Assembly: GCA_026391805.1 (NCBI GenBank)
Contig: JAPLDJ010000016.1
Location: forward strand, 62,001-126,000
Length of the DNA: 64,000 bases
Direction of reading: 5' to 3'
From: Bacteroidota bacterium
GTDB taxonomy: Bacteria; Bacteroidota; Bacteroidia; Bacteroidales; FEN-979
The position numbers and the translations under genes are program-made. Shown here piece by piece: positions 10,079 through 18,928 of the stretch (the stretch's first letter is position 1; each line of letters starts with the position of its first letter). The notes below the pieces were generated by a model, which saw nothing but the letters and a program-made list of their open reading frames with translations, had not been told where the DNA came from and ran no database searches.

Positions 10079-10190
10079 GGTCGGAGGCCGGAGGTCGGAG
10101 GTCTGAGGTTGCTTCGTCGCTTCGCTCGCAATGACAAGGGTGAACAATGATTGAAGGAGATTGCTTCGTCCCGATTTCATCGGGACTCGC
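10079..10190. repeat. Intergenic short-word repeats (ggtcggagg; ttgcttcgtcg..tcgcaatgac)
   Basis: Tandem imperfect ggtcggagg/ggtctgagg units are followed by two copies of a small palindromic element of the form ATTGCTTCG(stem)CGCAATGAC. The second copy contains the stem cccga/tcggg. Related copies occur at 24298-24382, 36000-36057 and 40243-40270. Confidence 0.7.
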
Positions 10191-10242
10191 AACGAGTTGG
10201 AACTGGAAAAATTCTGTGTAATCTGTGTAATCTGTGGTTCAT

Positions 10243-10286
10243 AAAAAAAAGATCACCGCGGGATGAAACCTCCGCGGTGATCTTTT
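10243..10286. terminator. Bidirectional intrinsic terminator between GGGP synthase and an OMP gene
   Basis: A perfect 11-bp stem (gatcaccgcgg 10251-10261 with its complement 10272-10282) and a 10-nt loop. It is flanked by eight A on the left and TTTT on the right, so it can terminate transcription from both convergent genes. Confidence 0.85.
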
Positions 10287-10307
10287 CACAAATTACCTTA
10301 AAATTTC

Positions 10308-11180
10308 CTAGAAATAGAAGTTCAGCATGATGGCTCCGGCGGTATTGGTATTGTCAACACCAAAATAGGTGGTGCCGCCTGATTTGTAGGTCACGGTTTT
10401 TACACTGCTTCCGTCCCAGCCTTCGGTTTCAACCTTGCTTTTGCCCGTAGACGAGAAGAGCAGGCCCCATGAGAATTCACCACCGATCGACATTTTTGGC
10501 GCGAAGAAATATTCAACGCCCAGGAATACATTCACGCCGATCCCGTAAGTCAGCCCGCTGTTATCCTTTGTAACCCTTGAATTAGCTGCACTGGCATCGT
10601 ATCCCCCGGTTGAGTTGGGTGACCAGGGATAATCGGTCGACAAAGGAGATGTGTAGGAGCTGTTAATGTCATTGCCGTAAACAACCTTATTTCCCACCTT
10701 GCCCAGCATAATGTTGGCCATGGCGCCATAAACGCCCTGAACCCTGCCTTTGCCTTTTCTTTTTTCAAGACCTGCACCCAGGACGATGTTCATGTGGGTT
10801 AAGGTCCATTTATCATCTACATAAGCAGGTTCTGTACTTGTATTCGTCTGGTCAAGAATGGTGTTTTTCCTGGTGTCCAGGGTATAACCAATCCGGACCC
10901 GTGCACGAACAGCCGTTGTGGCGCTTAAAAATTTCTTACCCTGGACGGTCCACATCGGCACGTAGCTTAATGCCGGGAAATCCCATGTGGGGGCTGCATT
11001 GTCCTGCGTTCCATTCATCATGTTCCCAAAATAAACAAAGAACGGAACTGCATCGATGGAGATTGAATAATCGCCCTTTTCAGGCAGAATGGGGAACCCT
11101 TTCTTTGATGTCAGGTCCTGGGCATTCAAGGCATATACGCTAAATAATGCCAAAGCCAAAGTAAAAATTGCTTTTTTCAT
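10308..11180 (-). CDS. Outer-membrane beta-barrel protein, function unknown
   Basis: 290 residues with a clean signal peptide (MKKAIFTLALALFSVYALNAQ). Alternating aromatic and hydrophilic strands continue to a final MLNFYF, the aromatic C-terminus recognised by the BAM machinery. Strand-like stretches include VPFFVYFGNMM, TYGIGVNVFLGVEYFF and IGGEFSWGLLFSS. No named family was recognised. It is a single gene with its own promoter element and ends at the bidirectional terminator. Confidence 0.85.
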   Translation of the reverse strand: MKKAIFTLALALFSVYALNAQDLTSKKGFPILPEKGDYSISIDAVPFFVYFGNMMNGTQDNAAPTWDFPALSYVPMWTVQGKKFLSATTAVRARVRIGYTLDTRKNTILDQTNTSTEPAYVDDKWTLTHMNIVLGAGLEKRKGKGRVQGVYGAMANIMLGKVGNKVVYGNDINSSYTSPLSTDYPWSPNSTGGYDASAANSRVTKDNSGLTYGIGVNVFLGVEYFFAPKMSIGGEFSWGLLFSSTGKSKVETEGWDGSSVKTVTYKSGGTTYFGVDNTNTAGAIMLNFYF

Positions 11181-11207
11181 ACGTCACATTTTTAGTTAAA
11201 CATTATT

Positions 11208-11215
11208 CAAACATA
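11208..11215 (-). promoter_or_regulatory. Putative -7 element of the 10308-11180 OMP gene
   Basis: Minus-strand TATGTTTG, an exact TAnnTTTG match, 27 bp upstream of the start codon. Confidence 0.5.
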
Positions 11216-11303
11216 GCCAAAAATATGAAAATGATTCATGAACACGACTTAAACACCAAATTACTTTTATTATTTTTTTCAACAGGCGGAAGGTATTATC
11301 GTG

Positions 11304-11311
11304 TATTTTTG
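11304..11311 (+). promoter_or_regulatory. Putative -7 element of the 11352 gene pair
   Basis: TATTTTTG, an exact TAnnTTTG match, 40 bp upstream of ATG 11352. Confidence 0.5.
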
Positions 11312-11351
11312 ACTCTCAGAAGTTTATATACGTATTCCAGAATCATATTTT

Positions 11352-11765
11352 ATGGACAGAAAACCAAAAAGCATTGGGAAGTTTGTGCATCGGATACCGG
11401 CCAGACGCACCCTTATTTCACTGGCCCTTTTGATCCTTGTTTTCCCGGTTGTCGCACTGTTTGGTTCTTTCAGGTCAACAGACCAGCCTGGAACACAGGG
11501 TGAGTACATCACGATGAGGGTTTATGAAAACTTCACCGTGACCAGTTCAAGGATCGTCATTGTGTATGCCAACGACAGCAGCGAGCTCATTGAGCTTGTC
11601 CCGTTCAAATTCAATGATGATTTTCTCGTCAAGAACAACCAGATCCTGACACGAACGCTGAACAAGCTGAGGGGCCAGGGATACCGGATCGTGACCTCCG
11701 CCTCAAACGGGAAGGTCACCTCCAGCCGCAACATGCTGATCACAACATTTGTATTGGAGAAATGA
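11352..11765 (+). CDS. Membrane-anchored small protein, function unknown
   Basis: 137 residues. A basic N-terminus (RKPKSIGKFVHRIPARR) precedes one transmembrane helix (about 20-40, LISLALLILVFPVVALFG). A small alpha/beta domain follows, with a beta-rich stretch (ITMRVYENF..SSRIVIVYAND) facing the non-cytoplasmic side. Its final codons overlap the next gene by four bases (ATGA), a sign of translational coupling. No family was recognised. Gene reality is supported by the promoter, the coupled partner and the structured protein. Confidence 0.7.
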   Translation: MDRKPKSIGKFVHRIPARRTLISLALLILVFPVVALFGSFRSTDQPGTQGEYITMRVYENFTVTSSRIVIVYANDSSELIELVPFKFNDDFLVKNNQILTRTLNKLRGQGYRIVTSASNGKVTSSRNMLITTFVLEK

Positions 11766-11962
11766 ACACAACACTTGCATTGCGCATTTCCGGAACGATT
11801 TTCGGGATTGTCGCCCTGATCCATCTCCTGCGGATCGTCACCCGGATGCCGATCCTGATCGGGGATTTTTCAATTCCCGTCTGGGTCAACTGGATGGGGC
11901 TTGCCGGCACCATTTTTTTGTGCAACTGGCTGTGGTGGCTTTCTATGAAACGGAAGTCATAG
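11762..11962 (+). CDS. Small two-helix membrane protein
   Basis: 66 residues with two hydrophobic helices (about 8-27, ISGTIFGIVALIHLLRIV, and about 42-60, NWMGLAGTIFLCNWLWWLS) and a short basic tail (MKRKS). It starts inside the stop of the preceding gene (overlap 11762-11765), so the two are probably made together and may form a membrane complex. No family was recognised. The convergent GH16 gene ends 18 bp downstream. Confidence 0.7.
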   Translation: MNTTLALRISGTIFGIVALIHLLRIVTRMPILIGDFSIPVWVNWMGLAGTIFLCNWLWWLSMKRKS

Positions 11963-11979
11963 TAAGGCTGCTGTAATGA

Positions 11980-13572
11980 TTACCATCCGCAGGTTCCCGG
12001 AGGCGGGACAGGTATGGTGATGCCCGAATGCCGTATTTCCGAATAGCCGCAGGCATCTTTCTCACGGTATTGTATCTTCACGTAAGACAGGGGTTCAAAA
12101 CGCCCAATAAAAGCATACCTGCCATTATTGATTGTCCGGATCGATGCTTCCTCCCAGGATTGGGTATCTTCATTAAAAAATTCACCGCCTGCTGTTGAAG
12201 AATTCTCAATCGGATGGCTGATCTCATATAAACATAAGGGGCCTTCAACGAGGGATGCCTGAAATTTATCCGTTGGTATCGGAGGTGCCGAATTGTAAAC
12301 AAAATACCAGGCAGTATCCTGTTCCGTATGCGATAAGAGATGGGTAGAAAGAATGACCGGGTAAGACTGGTTTACCTGAACACCCGGCTTGACCCAGATT
12401 TTCACTTTACCGCTGTGGTGCTGGGGCAGGTGTCCGGGCAGATCATAAGGAGCGATTTCAAAGGCCGGAGATGACCATGAATAGGTGGCATCGGGATAGT
12501 AATTGGCAGATAAAATTGTGTTTGAGGATTCGGAGGAACTGTCTGAAATGCAGATCTGGTTGGGAGTGCCTGAAAAAAAAGTGATGGGGGCCGCCTTTTC
12601 CCCTTCGGGTTTGTAGACCCTCACATATTCGATTTCGAGATGGGCCGGAAGTGTTTCCGGCAGAACCGGGTTGTGATCGCCAACAGTATTCGGGCCTGAA
12701 TTGAACCGGAGGCAGAAAGGACCATCCGGAGGAAAAAATGACGCAGGATTTCCGGATGTGCAACCAGTCGGGATATCCGTCATCTTCATCGTATAAACCA
12801 CGTTGTTATTGATGTACCAGGTTATACTGTCGTGGTTCCATTGAACGGCAAAAACAGTCCAGTCCGTAAAACTGTCCGGAGTGGTGTGAACGTTAAAATA
12901 GTTTTCCGCTTTCTGCAATCCTTCCTTCTTCCTCCAGTGATATCCCATGTTAAAGCTGTTGGAATCGCCGGGCTGGGTTTCGAACACATCGATCTCATTA
13001 TCGTCAAGAATGTTTGGATGCATGATGGCCGGGTCATCGGAATCAAGCACGCACCAGAGCCACATGGCGCTGCCCTGCCCCGGGGAGCAGTAGAGTTGCC
13101 GGACCTTTGCTTCAACGTATCCTGTCCCGTAGAAGTAGTAACTTTTAAAGGTGTGATTGGAGGTGTCTACCGTCATTGTTTTGATCTCACCCATGGAATA
13201 AGGACAACCATTCACCGGCACGTTCGTATTCCATAGCCAGGCATGACAGGTATCATCGATCTGATCCGGAAAAATTGCTGATGGATCAGTGCGGGAACTT
13301 TTCGTACAGGGGAAAGTGACATTCTCCTGGTTTCTCATAAAATCAAAAACGCAGCCATTATCGTCGTAAGGCTTGCTGACATTCCAGTATTCTGAAGGGT
13401 TCTGAAATGCCTGGTTAAGCAGGATGTAGTAGCCCGGTTTATCGACGGGGTTTGAGGGACAGGAAGGGATGTCTATGTAAAGGTTGCAGTTTACAAGGTT
13501 ATTATTCTGCGAACGGATACCATCCAGGATCATCAGTGAAAAAACAAGAAGAAGAACAGGCCTGTAAATCAT
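11980..13572 (-). CDS. Secreted glycoside hydrolase family 16-like protein
   Basis: 530 residues from ATG 13572. A GTG at 13596 would add eight residues, but the ATG gives the better signal peptide (MIYRPVLLLVFSLMILDGIRSQ). The GH16 catalytic signature ExDxxE is intact as EIDVFE (E193, D195, E198). The jelly-roll context DWTVFAVQWNHDSITWYINN and a terminal HLEIEYVRVYKP strand also fit. GH16 enzymes cut beta-1,3/1,4-glucans, agar, carrageenan or related galactans; substrate cannot be assigned. The roughly 240 C-terminal residues are an unassigned Ig/PKD-like beta region with no T9SS tail. It follows the T9SS propeller-like gene after a few bases. Confidence 0.88.
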   Translation of the reverse strand: MIYRPVLLLVFSLMILDGIRSQNNNLVNCNLYIDIPSCPSNPVDKPGYYILLNQAFQNPSEYWNVSKPYDDNGCVFDFMRNQENVTFPCTKSSRTDPSAIFPDQIDDTCHAWLWNTNVPVNGCPYSMGEIKTMTVDTSNHTFKSYYFYGTGYVEAKVRQLYCSPGQGSAMWLWCVLDSDDPAIMHPNILDDNEIDVFETQPGDSNSFNMGYHWRKKEGLQKAENYFNVHTTPDSFTDWTVFAVQWNHDSITWYINNNVVYTMKMTDIPTGCTSGNPASFFPPDGPFCLRFNSGPNTVGDHNPVLPETLPAHLEIEYVRVYKPEGEKAAPITFFSGTPNQICISDSSSESSNTILSANYYPDATYSWSSPAFEIAPYDLPGHLPQHHSGKVKIWVKPGVQVNQSYPVILSTHLLSHTEQDTAWYFVYNSAPPIPTDKFQASLVEGPLCLYEISHPIENSSTAGGEFFNEDTQSWEEASIRTINNGRYAFIGRFEPLSYVKIQYREKDACGYSEIRHSGITIPVPPPGTCGW

Positions 13573-13596
13573 TAATTTTCTCTTTTGAAAAATCAC

Positions 13597-14820
13597 CTAG
13601 TGCCCAAACTTCATGCCAGGATCAGTCTTGACGAATTTAGAGGATGCGCTTGTGCGTTCATTATTTACACGTACTATATAAATCCCTTCCGGGAAACCGG
13701 TCAGATCAGCCTGGAACTCCTTCAACCCGTGACAATCTGCAGCAAGTATTGATTTCCCTGTGAAATCGATGATCTCAACCGTTAATATTGGCTTCTTTGA
13801 CCGGATGTTCAATCTTCCGGAAACAGGATTGGGGAAAATTGTCAGTTCCGGATCTGTCTTGTTTTCACCGATAAATGAGGATGAATGATAATAGCAGGTG
13901 TGATTGAAAATGAATCCTGAAAAGTATGAACCCGGAAGCGGGGTAATGTTCGGCGCTGTTACGAGATCACCAGAATTCAGGCTGACGCCCCTGTAGGTAT
14001 GATCTTTTGCCTCGAAATAAAACACCTGCTGGAACGGATCAATTGTTACCTGCTCGTTGAGGATCGTATCGGCAACAGGATATGTTGAAAGAACCGTAAC
14101 GGTGCCATTCTGAGGGTTGATCCTGGCCAGTTTTCTCCAGTGCGCATAACTGCCCGTCAGTCCGTAAAGGGCCGAATCTCGGCAATTGTATTCCATCGGT
14201 CCGAACCTGTCGCCGGGATCAATCCCGATGGGCAGGTCGGAAATCAGGTTGCCTGAACGGAGATCTGCTGCGATCAGATGATTTGGAGGATCTTTCAGTG
14301 TCACAAAATAAAAAATACCGTGAACAGGATCCAAGGCAGTACCAGTTAATACATTGTAGCTTGTTGCGAGGGAACTATCGGAAATTGGCGTTACAAGCCC
14401 GCTGTAGGGATCTATCTTTGCCAGCTTAATGTTCGGACCGGCAGCATCCGCTGCAATTCCGTAAAGGGTCGAATCAATGTAATTATAACTGATCCCGAGG
14501 AAGGTTGAATTTAAATAGTTTGTGACTGAAATCTTCCTGATCAGTTCTCCCGTCTTAAGGTCAAACGCCAGTAACGCGGAATCCGCTGCATAATAGTAAA
14601 CATGATGCAGGGGATCGATGGTTCTGCCATGTCCGCCGGGAACCTGGACAACGGCATCGGCGGATATTTTTGAAACAGTTCCGTCGGTAACATTGATTCT
14701 GGATAGATAAATTCCCGACCCTTGCGCCGCAACCGAAATTCCATAGGTAACAGAATCGACCTGGGAAGCTGCAGAAACACAACATAAGACAGCGAGGAAT
14801 AAAAGAGATAGTTTCTTCAT
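13597..14820 (-). CDS. T9SS-sorted secreted protein with beta-propeller-like repeats
   Basis: 407 residues. Signal peptide (ending AAS), then about five or six repeats of 55-60 residues with a pattern of DP..HxxYYxx, LAxDLxTGxLI and LYGxxG, suggesting a propeller. A C-terminal sorting domain follows (from about residue 325: LTIFPNPVSGRLNI ... GIYIVRV..FVK), which directs T9SS secretion and surface attachment. It directly precedes the GH16 gene, so it may be a surface-binding partner in polysaccharide use. The exact ligand is not visible. Confidence 0.82.
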   Translation of the reverse strand: MKKLSLLFLAVLCCVSAASQVDSVTYGISVAAQGSGIYLSRINVTDGTVSKISADAVVQVPGGHGRTIDPLHHVYYYAADSALLAFDLKTGELIRKISVTNYLNSTFLGISYNYIDSTLYGIAADAAGPNIKLAKIDPYSGLVTPISDSSLATSYNVLTGTALDPVHGIFYFVTLKDPPNHLIAADLRSGNLISDLPIGIDPGDRFGPMEYNCRDSALYGLTGSYAHWRKLARINPQNGTVTVLSTYPVADTILNEQVTIDPFQQVFYFEAKDHTYRGVSLNSGDLVTAPNITPLPGSYFSGFIFNHTCYYHSSSFIGENKTDPELTIFPNPVSGRLNIRSKKPILTVEIIDFTGKSILAADCHGLKEFQADLTGFPEGIYIVRVNNERTSASSKFVKTDPGMKFGH

Positions 14821-14866
14821 AAGCTGTTCCCGGAAACAACTAGCACTGGTTGATTATTCTTTTATC

Positions 14867-14874
14867 CAAAGGTA
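14867..14874 (-). promoter_or_regulatory. Putative -7 element of the T9SS propeller-GH16 pair
   Basis: Minus-strand TACCTTTG, an exact TAnnTTTG match, 46 bp upstream of the ATG at 14820. Confidence 0.5.
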
Positions 14875-14937
14875 AAGATAAGAACAATACTGTTGGATGC
14901 CGGATCAAGATGCAGATTGCAGGATGCAGAATATTTT

Positions 14938-15001
14938 GCACTTGGCACTTGGCACTTGGCACTTGGCACTTGGCACTTTGCACTTTGCACTTTGCATTTT
15001 A
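14938..15001. repeat. Tandem TTGGCAC / TTTGCAC heptamer array abutting the GtrA stop codon
   Basis: At least five direct copies of a 7-bp unit (cttggca) are followed by three of the variant tttgcac, then ttttacatttt, whose tta is the GtrA stop codon. Variants of the same words recur at 36976-37026 and 40276-40331. Not CRISPR: there are no spacers. Confidence 0.8.
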
Positions 15002-15511
15002 CATTTTCGCCACAGGCTCCACCGACATCTTGAACGTATAATACCGCTGCGAAAAATAGCTGATCCCGATCGTTACGATAGAAACAATCATATTTGAAGG
15101 TGTTGGGTAGAGGCCGAAATAATCCACCAGTAATTTTAATCCGAGATAATTAAGTGCGAGGTTGACGGCGAACACCACCAGGTACCGGAACAACTGAACC
15201 CGGCTCTGCAAATTTGAGTAGTTGAAGGTTACATATTTCTGCAGAAGAAATCCGGAGACGAGGACGACCGGGAATTTTATGCACAGGGCAGCAATATGTG
15301 AGCTCAGCGTAACAAAGCCAAGATCCACCATTTTGTGGAACAGGACAAAATTATAAACGAAAAAATAGAGCACCCAGTCGAACCCAAGATTGATGACCCC
15401 GGTCACTCCGTAGCGGAAGAACTGCAATGACATGTACCTGCGGAATGGAGGATAAAAGAAGTCAATGACCGGCCTGATGAAATTCCCGAAGGCTATGAAA
15501 ACACTTGCCAT
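14999..15511 (-). CDS. GtrA-family membrane protein
   Basis: 170 residues with four transmembrane helices and the family pattern FFRYGVTGVINLGFDWVLYF (about 31-50), FPVVLVSGFLLQKYVTF (about 95-111) and YFSQRYYTF near the C-terminus. GtrA-like proteins are thought to move or flip undecaprenyl-linked sugars for cell-surface glycan modification. No glycosyltransferase partner is adjacent here. The stop codon is fused to the tandem heptamer array. Confidence 0.85.
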   Translation of the reverse strand: MASVFIAFGNFIRPVIDFFYPPFRRYMSLQFFRYGVTGVINLGFDWVLYFFVYNFVLFHKMVDLGFVTLSSHIAALCIKFPVVLVSGFLLQKYVTFNYSNLQSRVQLFRYLVVFAVNLALNYLGLKLLVDYFGLYPTPSNMIVSIVTIGISYFSQRYYTFKMSVEPVAKM

Positions 15512-15712
15512 TAAGATGATCTTATAGTTGTCCTGAAGTTCATTTTATCGTTCTCTACCATCCTGTTCTCCTTCTGTGGCAATCCAAAGAATCAATCGCC
15601 GTTTCTTTCTTCAAAAGTAGGAAAATGTCAGAAAGCAACGAAAAAAGTTAATGAATAAAAGAAGATGACAAAGTCACAGAGTGACTTCGTATCACCGCAC
15701 CATTGAAATAAT

Positions 15713-15746
15713 TTCGCCTTTCGCTACTTCGCTTTTCGCTATTTAT
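15713..15746. repeat. AGCGAAA-type word repeat (reverse orientation)
   Basis: The sequence tttcgcctttcgctacttcgcttttcgctattt is the reverse complement of the aaaTAGCGAAAAGCGAAA family found after genes at 21069, 24270, 25793 and 55182. A longer open frame (start at 15681) of the channel gene would translate this repeat, which argues for the downstream start. Confidence 0.7.
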
Positions 15747-15818
15747 TTCGTGGAACGGGCTAAGGGCGATTATCAAAATCTGTCGTATATTTACTTTCCA
15801 AACCCGATCATCACTTTT

Positions 15819-16520
15819 ATGAAAGCGAAATTAAGTGCTGCAAAAGCAAAAAAGCGACTGGAGGTTCTCAGAACCCTTACGATCTGGAATTCCGTTTTAC
15901 TGGTTTCGCTGGTATTCGTCTCTTTTATCCTGCCGGTCCTGCCGGTTCCATGGCAGAAACACCTGTTCAGGATTGCCTATTCGGTCATTTATATTTCTGC
16001 CTACTTCTCGCTTTATAAGAAGCCGAAATACCTTCTCATTTTATTGGTTGTGGTTTTTTTGCTCGAATGGATCTCCGGCGTGGTTGGAATGCCGGTATTG
16101 CTTGCCATTGCACGGACTGTAAACGTGCTGTTTTTCCTGGTCATGGTGACATCCCTGATCATTCAGATCGCCAGGTCAAAAGATGTAAACCCGGGCGTCA
16201 TCCTTGATTCGATCGTCGGGTACCTTCTGCTGGGTCTGATCTTTGCCATCTTCATTACGCTCATTCTCCAGCATGATCCTGATGCATACAACTACAAGCA
16301 GACCGTGGAAGAAGGATTAAATGCAAGCATTCCCAACTATTACGGATATATCACCATGACTACTGTAGGTTACGGCGATATCCTCCCGCTGAAACCTTAT
16401 ACACGTTCGCTGGCAACCTTCATCGCCATATCGGGTCAGTTGTACATTGCAATCATCATTGCCTTACTGGTAGGGAAATTTGCTGCCACGAGGAATGCAG
16501 GAATGAAGAATGAGGAATGA
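15819..16520 (+). CDS. Two-pore-helix potassium channel-like protein
   Basis: 233 residues from ATG 15819. The frame extends upstream, but only through an intergenic repeat. The protein has about four to six hydrophobic segments and, near the end, the potassium selectivity filter TTVGYGD (181-187), preceded by a pore helix (YYGYITM) and followed by a final helix (FIAISGQLYIAIIIALLVGKF). It is probably an inner-membrane K+ channel without a cytosolic RCK domain. The last residues (RNAGMKNEE) are encoded by a gaatga word repeat. It lies 55 bp before the metallo-hydrolase gene. Confidence 0.85.
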   Translation: MKAKLSAAKAKKRLEVLRTLTIWNSVLLVSLVFVSFILPVLPVPWQKHLFRIAYSVIYISAYFSLYKKPKYLLILLVVVFLLEWISGVVGMPVLLAIARTVNVLFFLVMVTSLIIQIARSKDVNPGVILDSIVGYLLLGLIFAIFITLILQHDPDAYNYKQTVEEGLNASIPNYYGYITMTTVGYGDILPLKPYTRSLATFIAISGQLYIAIIIALLVGKFAATRNAGMKNEE

Positions 16521-16575
16521 AGCTTTGGCTCTTCAGATCATCACGACAGATTTTTATCAATCTTAATCAACCATC

Positions 16576-17967
16576 ATGAAGATTACGCTGTTCGGGGCTG
16601 CAGGAAATGTAACGGGTTCGGCTTATTACCTTCAAAGTAAAACGGCCACGGTTCTGGTTGATTTTGGTGTGTTCCAGGGAAAGAAATCACTGGAAGCGCT
16701 GAACCGGAAACTTCCCCCGATCGATGTCCGCCGGCTTGACGCGGTCATCATCACGCATGCACATCTTGATCATATCGGCCGGTTGCCATTGCTGACAAAA
16801 AATGGTTATTCCGGTCCTATTTATGCCACAGAAGCGACGATGGATGTGGCCAGGCTGATCCTGATGGATTCACTCAAAGTCCAGGAACATGACCTGAAAC
16901 GCACCAACCGCAAACGCCAGCGCAGGGGTCAGTCTTCGGTGACCCTGGCATACAGCGAAAAGGATGTTGAAATGGTGCTCAGCCACTTTGTGCCGTTGTC
17001 TTACAACAACTATATGGAGATCGCCCCGGGCTGCGTTGCAAGGGTGCATGAGGCCGGGCATATTCTCGGGTCTGTCAGCATCGAACTGGCCGTTGAGGAA
17101 GATGGCAGGAAAAAGGTCATTCTATTCTCCGGCGACATCGGACCACACGGGATGGTTATCCTCAGGGATCCCGAGTCCTTCCGCGGCGCCGATCTTGTCT
17201 TTATGGAATCGACATATGGCGACCGGGATCATAAGTCGCTTGAAGGTACTCTTGCAGAAGGAATGGAACTGGTGAAAAGGGCCATTGAGCTGAAAGGCAA
17301 GATCCTGGTGCCATCCTTTGCCGTCGGGAGAACCCAGCAACTGCTTTATTATGCCGCACGGGCGTTCGACAGCGGCACCCTGAAGGAGATCCCGGTTTAC
17401 CTTGACAGTCCGATGGCGATCGATGCAACAAAAATTTACCTTAAACACCCTGAGCTTTACGATGATGAAGCCATTGCGATGTTCCGATCGGGTTCCATCA
17501 AAGGTGATTTCTCACGGCTGCACATTTCGACAACACCGGAAGATTCGATGGCGCTGAACGACATTGAAGGACCCTGCATGATCATTGCCGGCGCGGGCAT
17601 GTGCAACGCGGGAAGGATCCTGCACCATCTCCGGAACAACCTCTGGAAGCCGGAAACAACAGTGATGATCACCGGCTACCAGGGCGATGGTTCGCTGGGG
17701 CGCAGGCTGATAGAAGGAGCAAAAAAAGTAAGGATCTTCGGGGAAGATGTCGTCGTTAAAGCCCATGTTGCGAGTCTGAACGGATTAAGCGCCCACGCGG
17801 GACAAACCGATCTGCTTAAATGGTTCGACCCGATCGCTGCATCAAAACCAAAACTGGTGCTTTCACATGGTGAAGACAAGGGAAGGATTCCGCTGGCGGA
17901 GATCATAAAACAACGGTACGGGATCGATCCGGTCCTGCCGGAGTATGGCGAAGTGATTACTATCTAG
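16576..17967 (+). CDS. Metallo-beta-lactamase / beta-CASP RNA hydrolase (CPSF73/YSH1-like)
   Basis: 463 residues. The zinc site HxHxDH is present as H61, H63, D65 and H66. Further ligands are HEAGHILGS (about 157-165), SGDIG, and the beta-CASP motifs PSFAVGRTQQ (about 245-254), GAGMCNAGRILHHL (about 338-351) and HVASLNGLSAHA (about 396-407). Enzymes of this family cut or trim RNA as endo- or 5'-exonucleases. The domain set is complete for bacterial and archaeal CPSF-like proteins; unlike RNase J it lacks the long C-terminal domain. Role: cytosolic RNA processing or turnover, target unknown. Confidence 0.93.
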   Translation: MKITLFGAAGNVTGSAYYLQSKTATVLVDFGVFQGKKSLEALNRKLPPIDVRRLDAVIITHAHLDHIGRLPLLTKNGYSGPIYATEATMDVARLILMDSLKVQEHDLKRTNRKRQRRGQSSVTLAYSEKDVEMVLSHFVPLSYNNYMEIAPGCVARVHEAGHILGSVSIELAVEEDGRKKVILFSGDIGPHGMVILRDPESFRGADLVFMESTYGDRDHKSLEGTLAEGMELVKRAIELKGKILVPSFAVGRTQQLLYYAARAFDSGTLKEIPVYLDSPMAIDATKIYLKHPELYDDEAIAMFRSGSIKGDFSRLHISTTPEDSMALNDIEGPCMIIAGAGMCNAGRILHHLRNNLWKPETTVMITGYQGDGSLGRRLIEGAKKVRIFGEDVVVKAHVASLNGLSAHAGQTDLLKWFDPIAASKPKLVLSHGEDKGRIPLAEIIKQRYGIDPVLPEYGEVITI

Positions 17968-18006
17968 AAAATGCAGACAATTTACCGGGGCTGCAATTCA
18001 AAATTT

Positions 18007-18111
18007 TTTCACGCAAAGAGCGCAAAGAGTAACGCAAAGGACGCAAAAGGTAATTCATCATTAAGAGTTCTTTGCGATCTTAGCGATAGCCTTTGCGGCC
18101 TTTGCGTGAAA
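18007..18111. repeat. 105-bp inverted-repeat-bounded element (CGCAAAG type)
   Basis: Perfect 12-bp arms tttcacgcaaag (18007-18018) and ctttgcgtgaaa (18100-18111) enclose several further cgcaaag words on the left and ctttgcg words on the right. The whole can therefore fold back on itself. It sits between convergent genes. Confidence 0.85.
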
Positions 18112-18120
18112 CCTTTTGGA

Positions 18121-18783
18121 TTATTTCTGCTTCAGTTTGATCAGGCCGTCATTTTTCCAGTGCGAGTATATTTCCTGGCCGATGATATGAGCGGCAATGT
18201 CAACATATTTGGGATCCTGAACTGCAACCTCGGCGGTCCAGAGCGGATCCGGGTGACCTTTAACAAAGAGCTTTGCGGTAAGGTTGATCACGGATGTCGT
18301 TTCCCAGTAGCCTCCTGTTGTTACAGTGGTCTCGGCATAACCGGCGCCGTAATAGCCGCCGCCCCAGTATCCGCCGCCCCAGTATCCGCCATAGCCTCCA
18401 TATCCGCCGGTATAATAGGTGGTGGGAGGCGTGTAGCTTTCCGTTTTATCAGTGCCCTGGTAAAGGAACAGTAAAATTGCGTCAGCGCCAAGACTGTCGC
18501 ACCGGTGTTTGATTTCGTCGATCGGGTATTTCTTTGAAGGATTGAGGAATTCGAGGGAGCCAATGGAAGGGAGTCCCTTGCTGTTGAAATAGGTAACCAT
18601 CGATTGCTCGAAAGGCTTCAGGTATTGCAGTTTTTCGAAAAGCGGCATTACGACAATTTTCGATACCTGCATTTTAATTTCAGGGTTCTTCCAGCCTGTC
18701 ACATTTACGGTCGATTCACAGGAAGTCAGCAACAGGATTGCAAACATTGAAAGGGTTCCAAAGAGGATGAAGATTTTTTTCAT
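18121..18783 (-). CDS. Lipoprotein with a Gly/Tyr/Trp-rich central segment
   Basis: 220 residues. Signal with lipobox LLTSC (Cys about 22). A first alpha/beta domain (about 35-115, SKIVVMPLFEKLQYLKPFEQ .. GADAILLFLYQG) resembles the lipoproteins that sense or organise envelope assemblies (GNA1162/CsgG-type folds). A low-complexity stretch built from GGYGGYWGG units follows (about 122-150). The protein ends in a beta-rich domain (VINLTAKLFVKGHPDPLWTAEV). Function is unknown. The Gly/Tyr segment may mediate self-association. Likely anchored in the outer membrane. Confidence 0.75.
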   Translation of the reverse strand: MKKIFILFGTLSMFAILLLTSCESTVNVTGWKNPEIKMQVSKIVVMPLFEKLQYLKPFEQSMVTYFNSKGLPSIGSLEFLNPSKKYPIDEIKHRCDSLGADAILLFLYQGTDKTESYTPPTTYYTGGYGGYGGYWGGGYWGGGYYGAGYAETTVTTGGYWETTSVINLTAKLFVKGHPDPLWTAEVAVQDPKYVDIAAHIIGQEIYSHWKNDGLIKLKQK

Positions 18784-18928
18784 TTGTTGAGGCTTTTGAT
18801 TTTACATTGATTGGTATTTCATATCCGTTCTTTAGTTACTTCATGAAATGACTTTTTAGGATATTCAGAAGGTTTTAATTTTTGTAAAGATACAGGTTTT
18901 TTCTTTCAGGAGGGTTTGATCAAAATCA

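Noticed and set aside
14938-15001. Tandem repeat considered as CRISPR
   Set aside because: Units are 7 bp and contiguous with no spacers and no cas genes.
15681-15818. Upstream extension of the channel gene
   Set aside because: It would translate an AGCGAAA-type intergenic repeat; the membrane protein begins normally at 15819.
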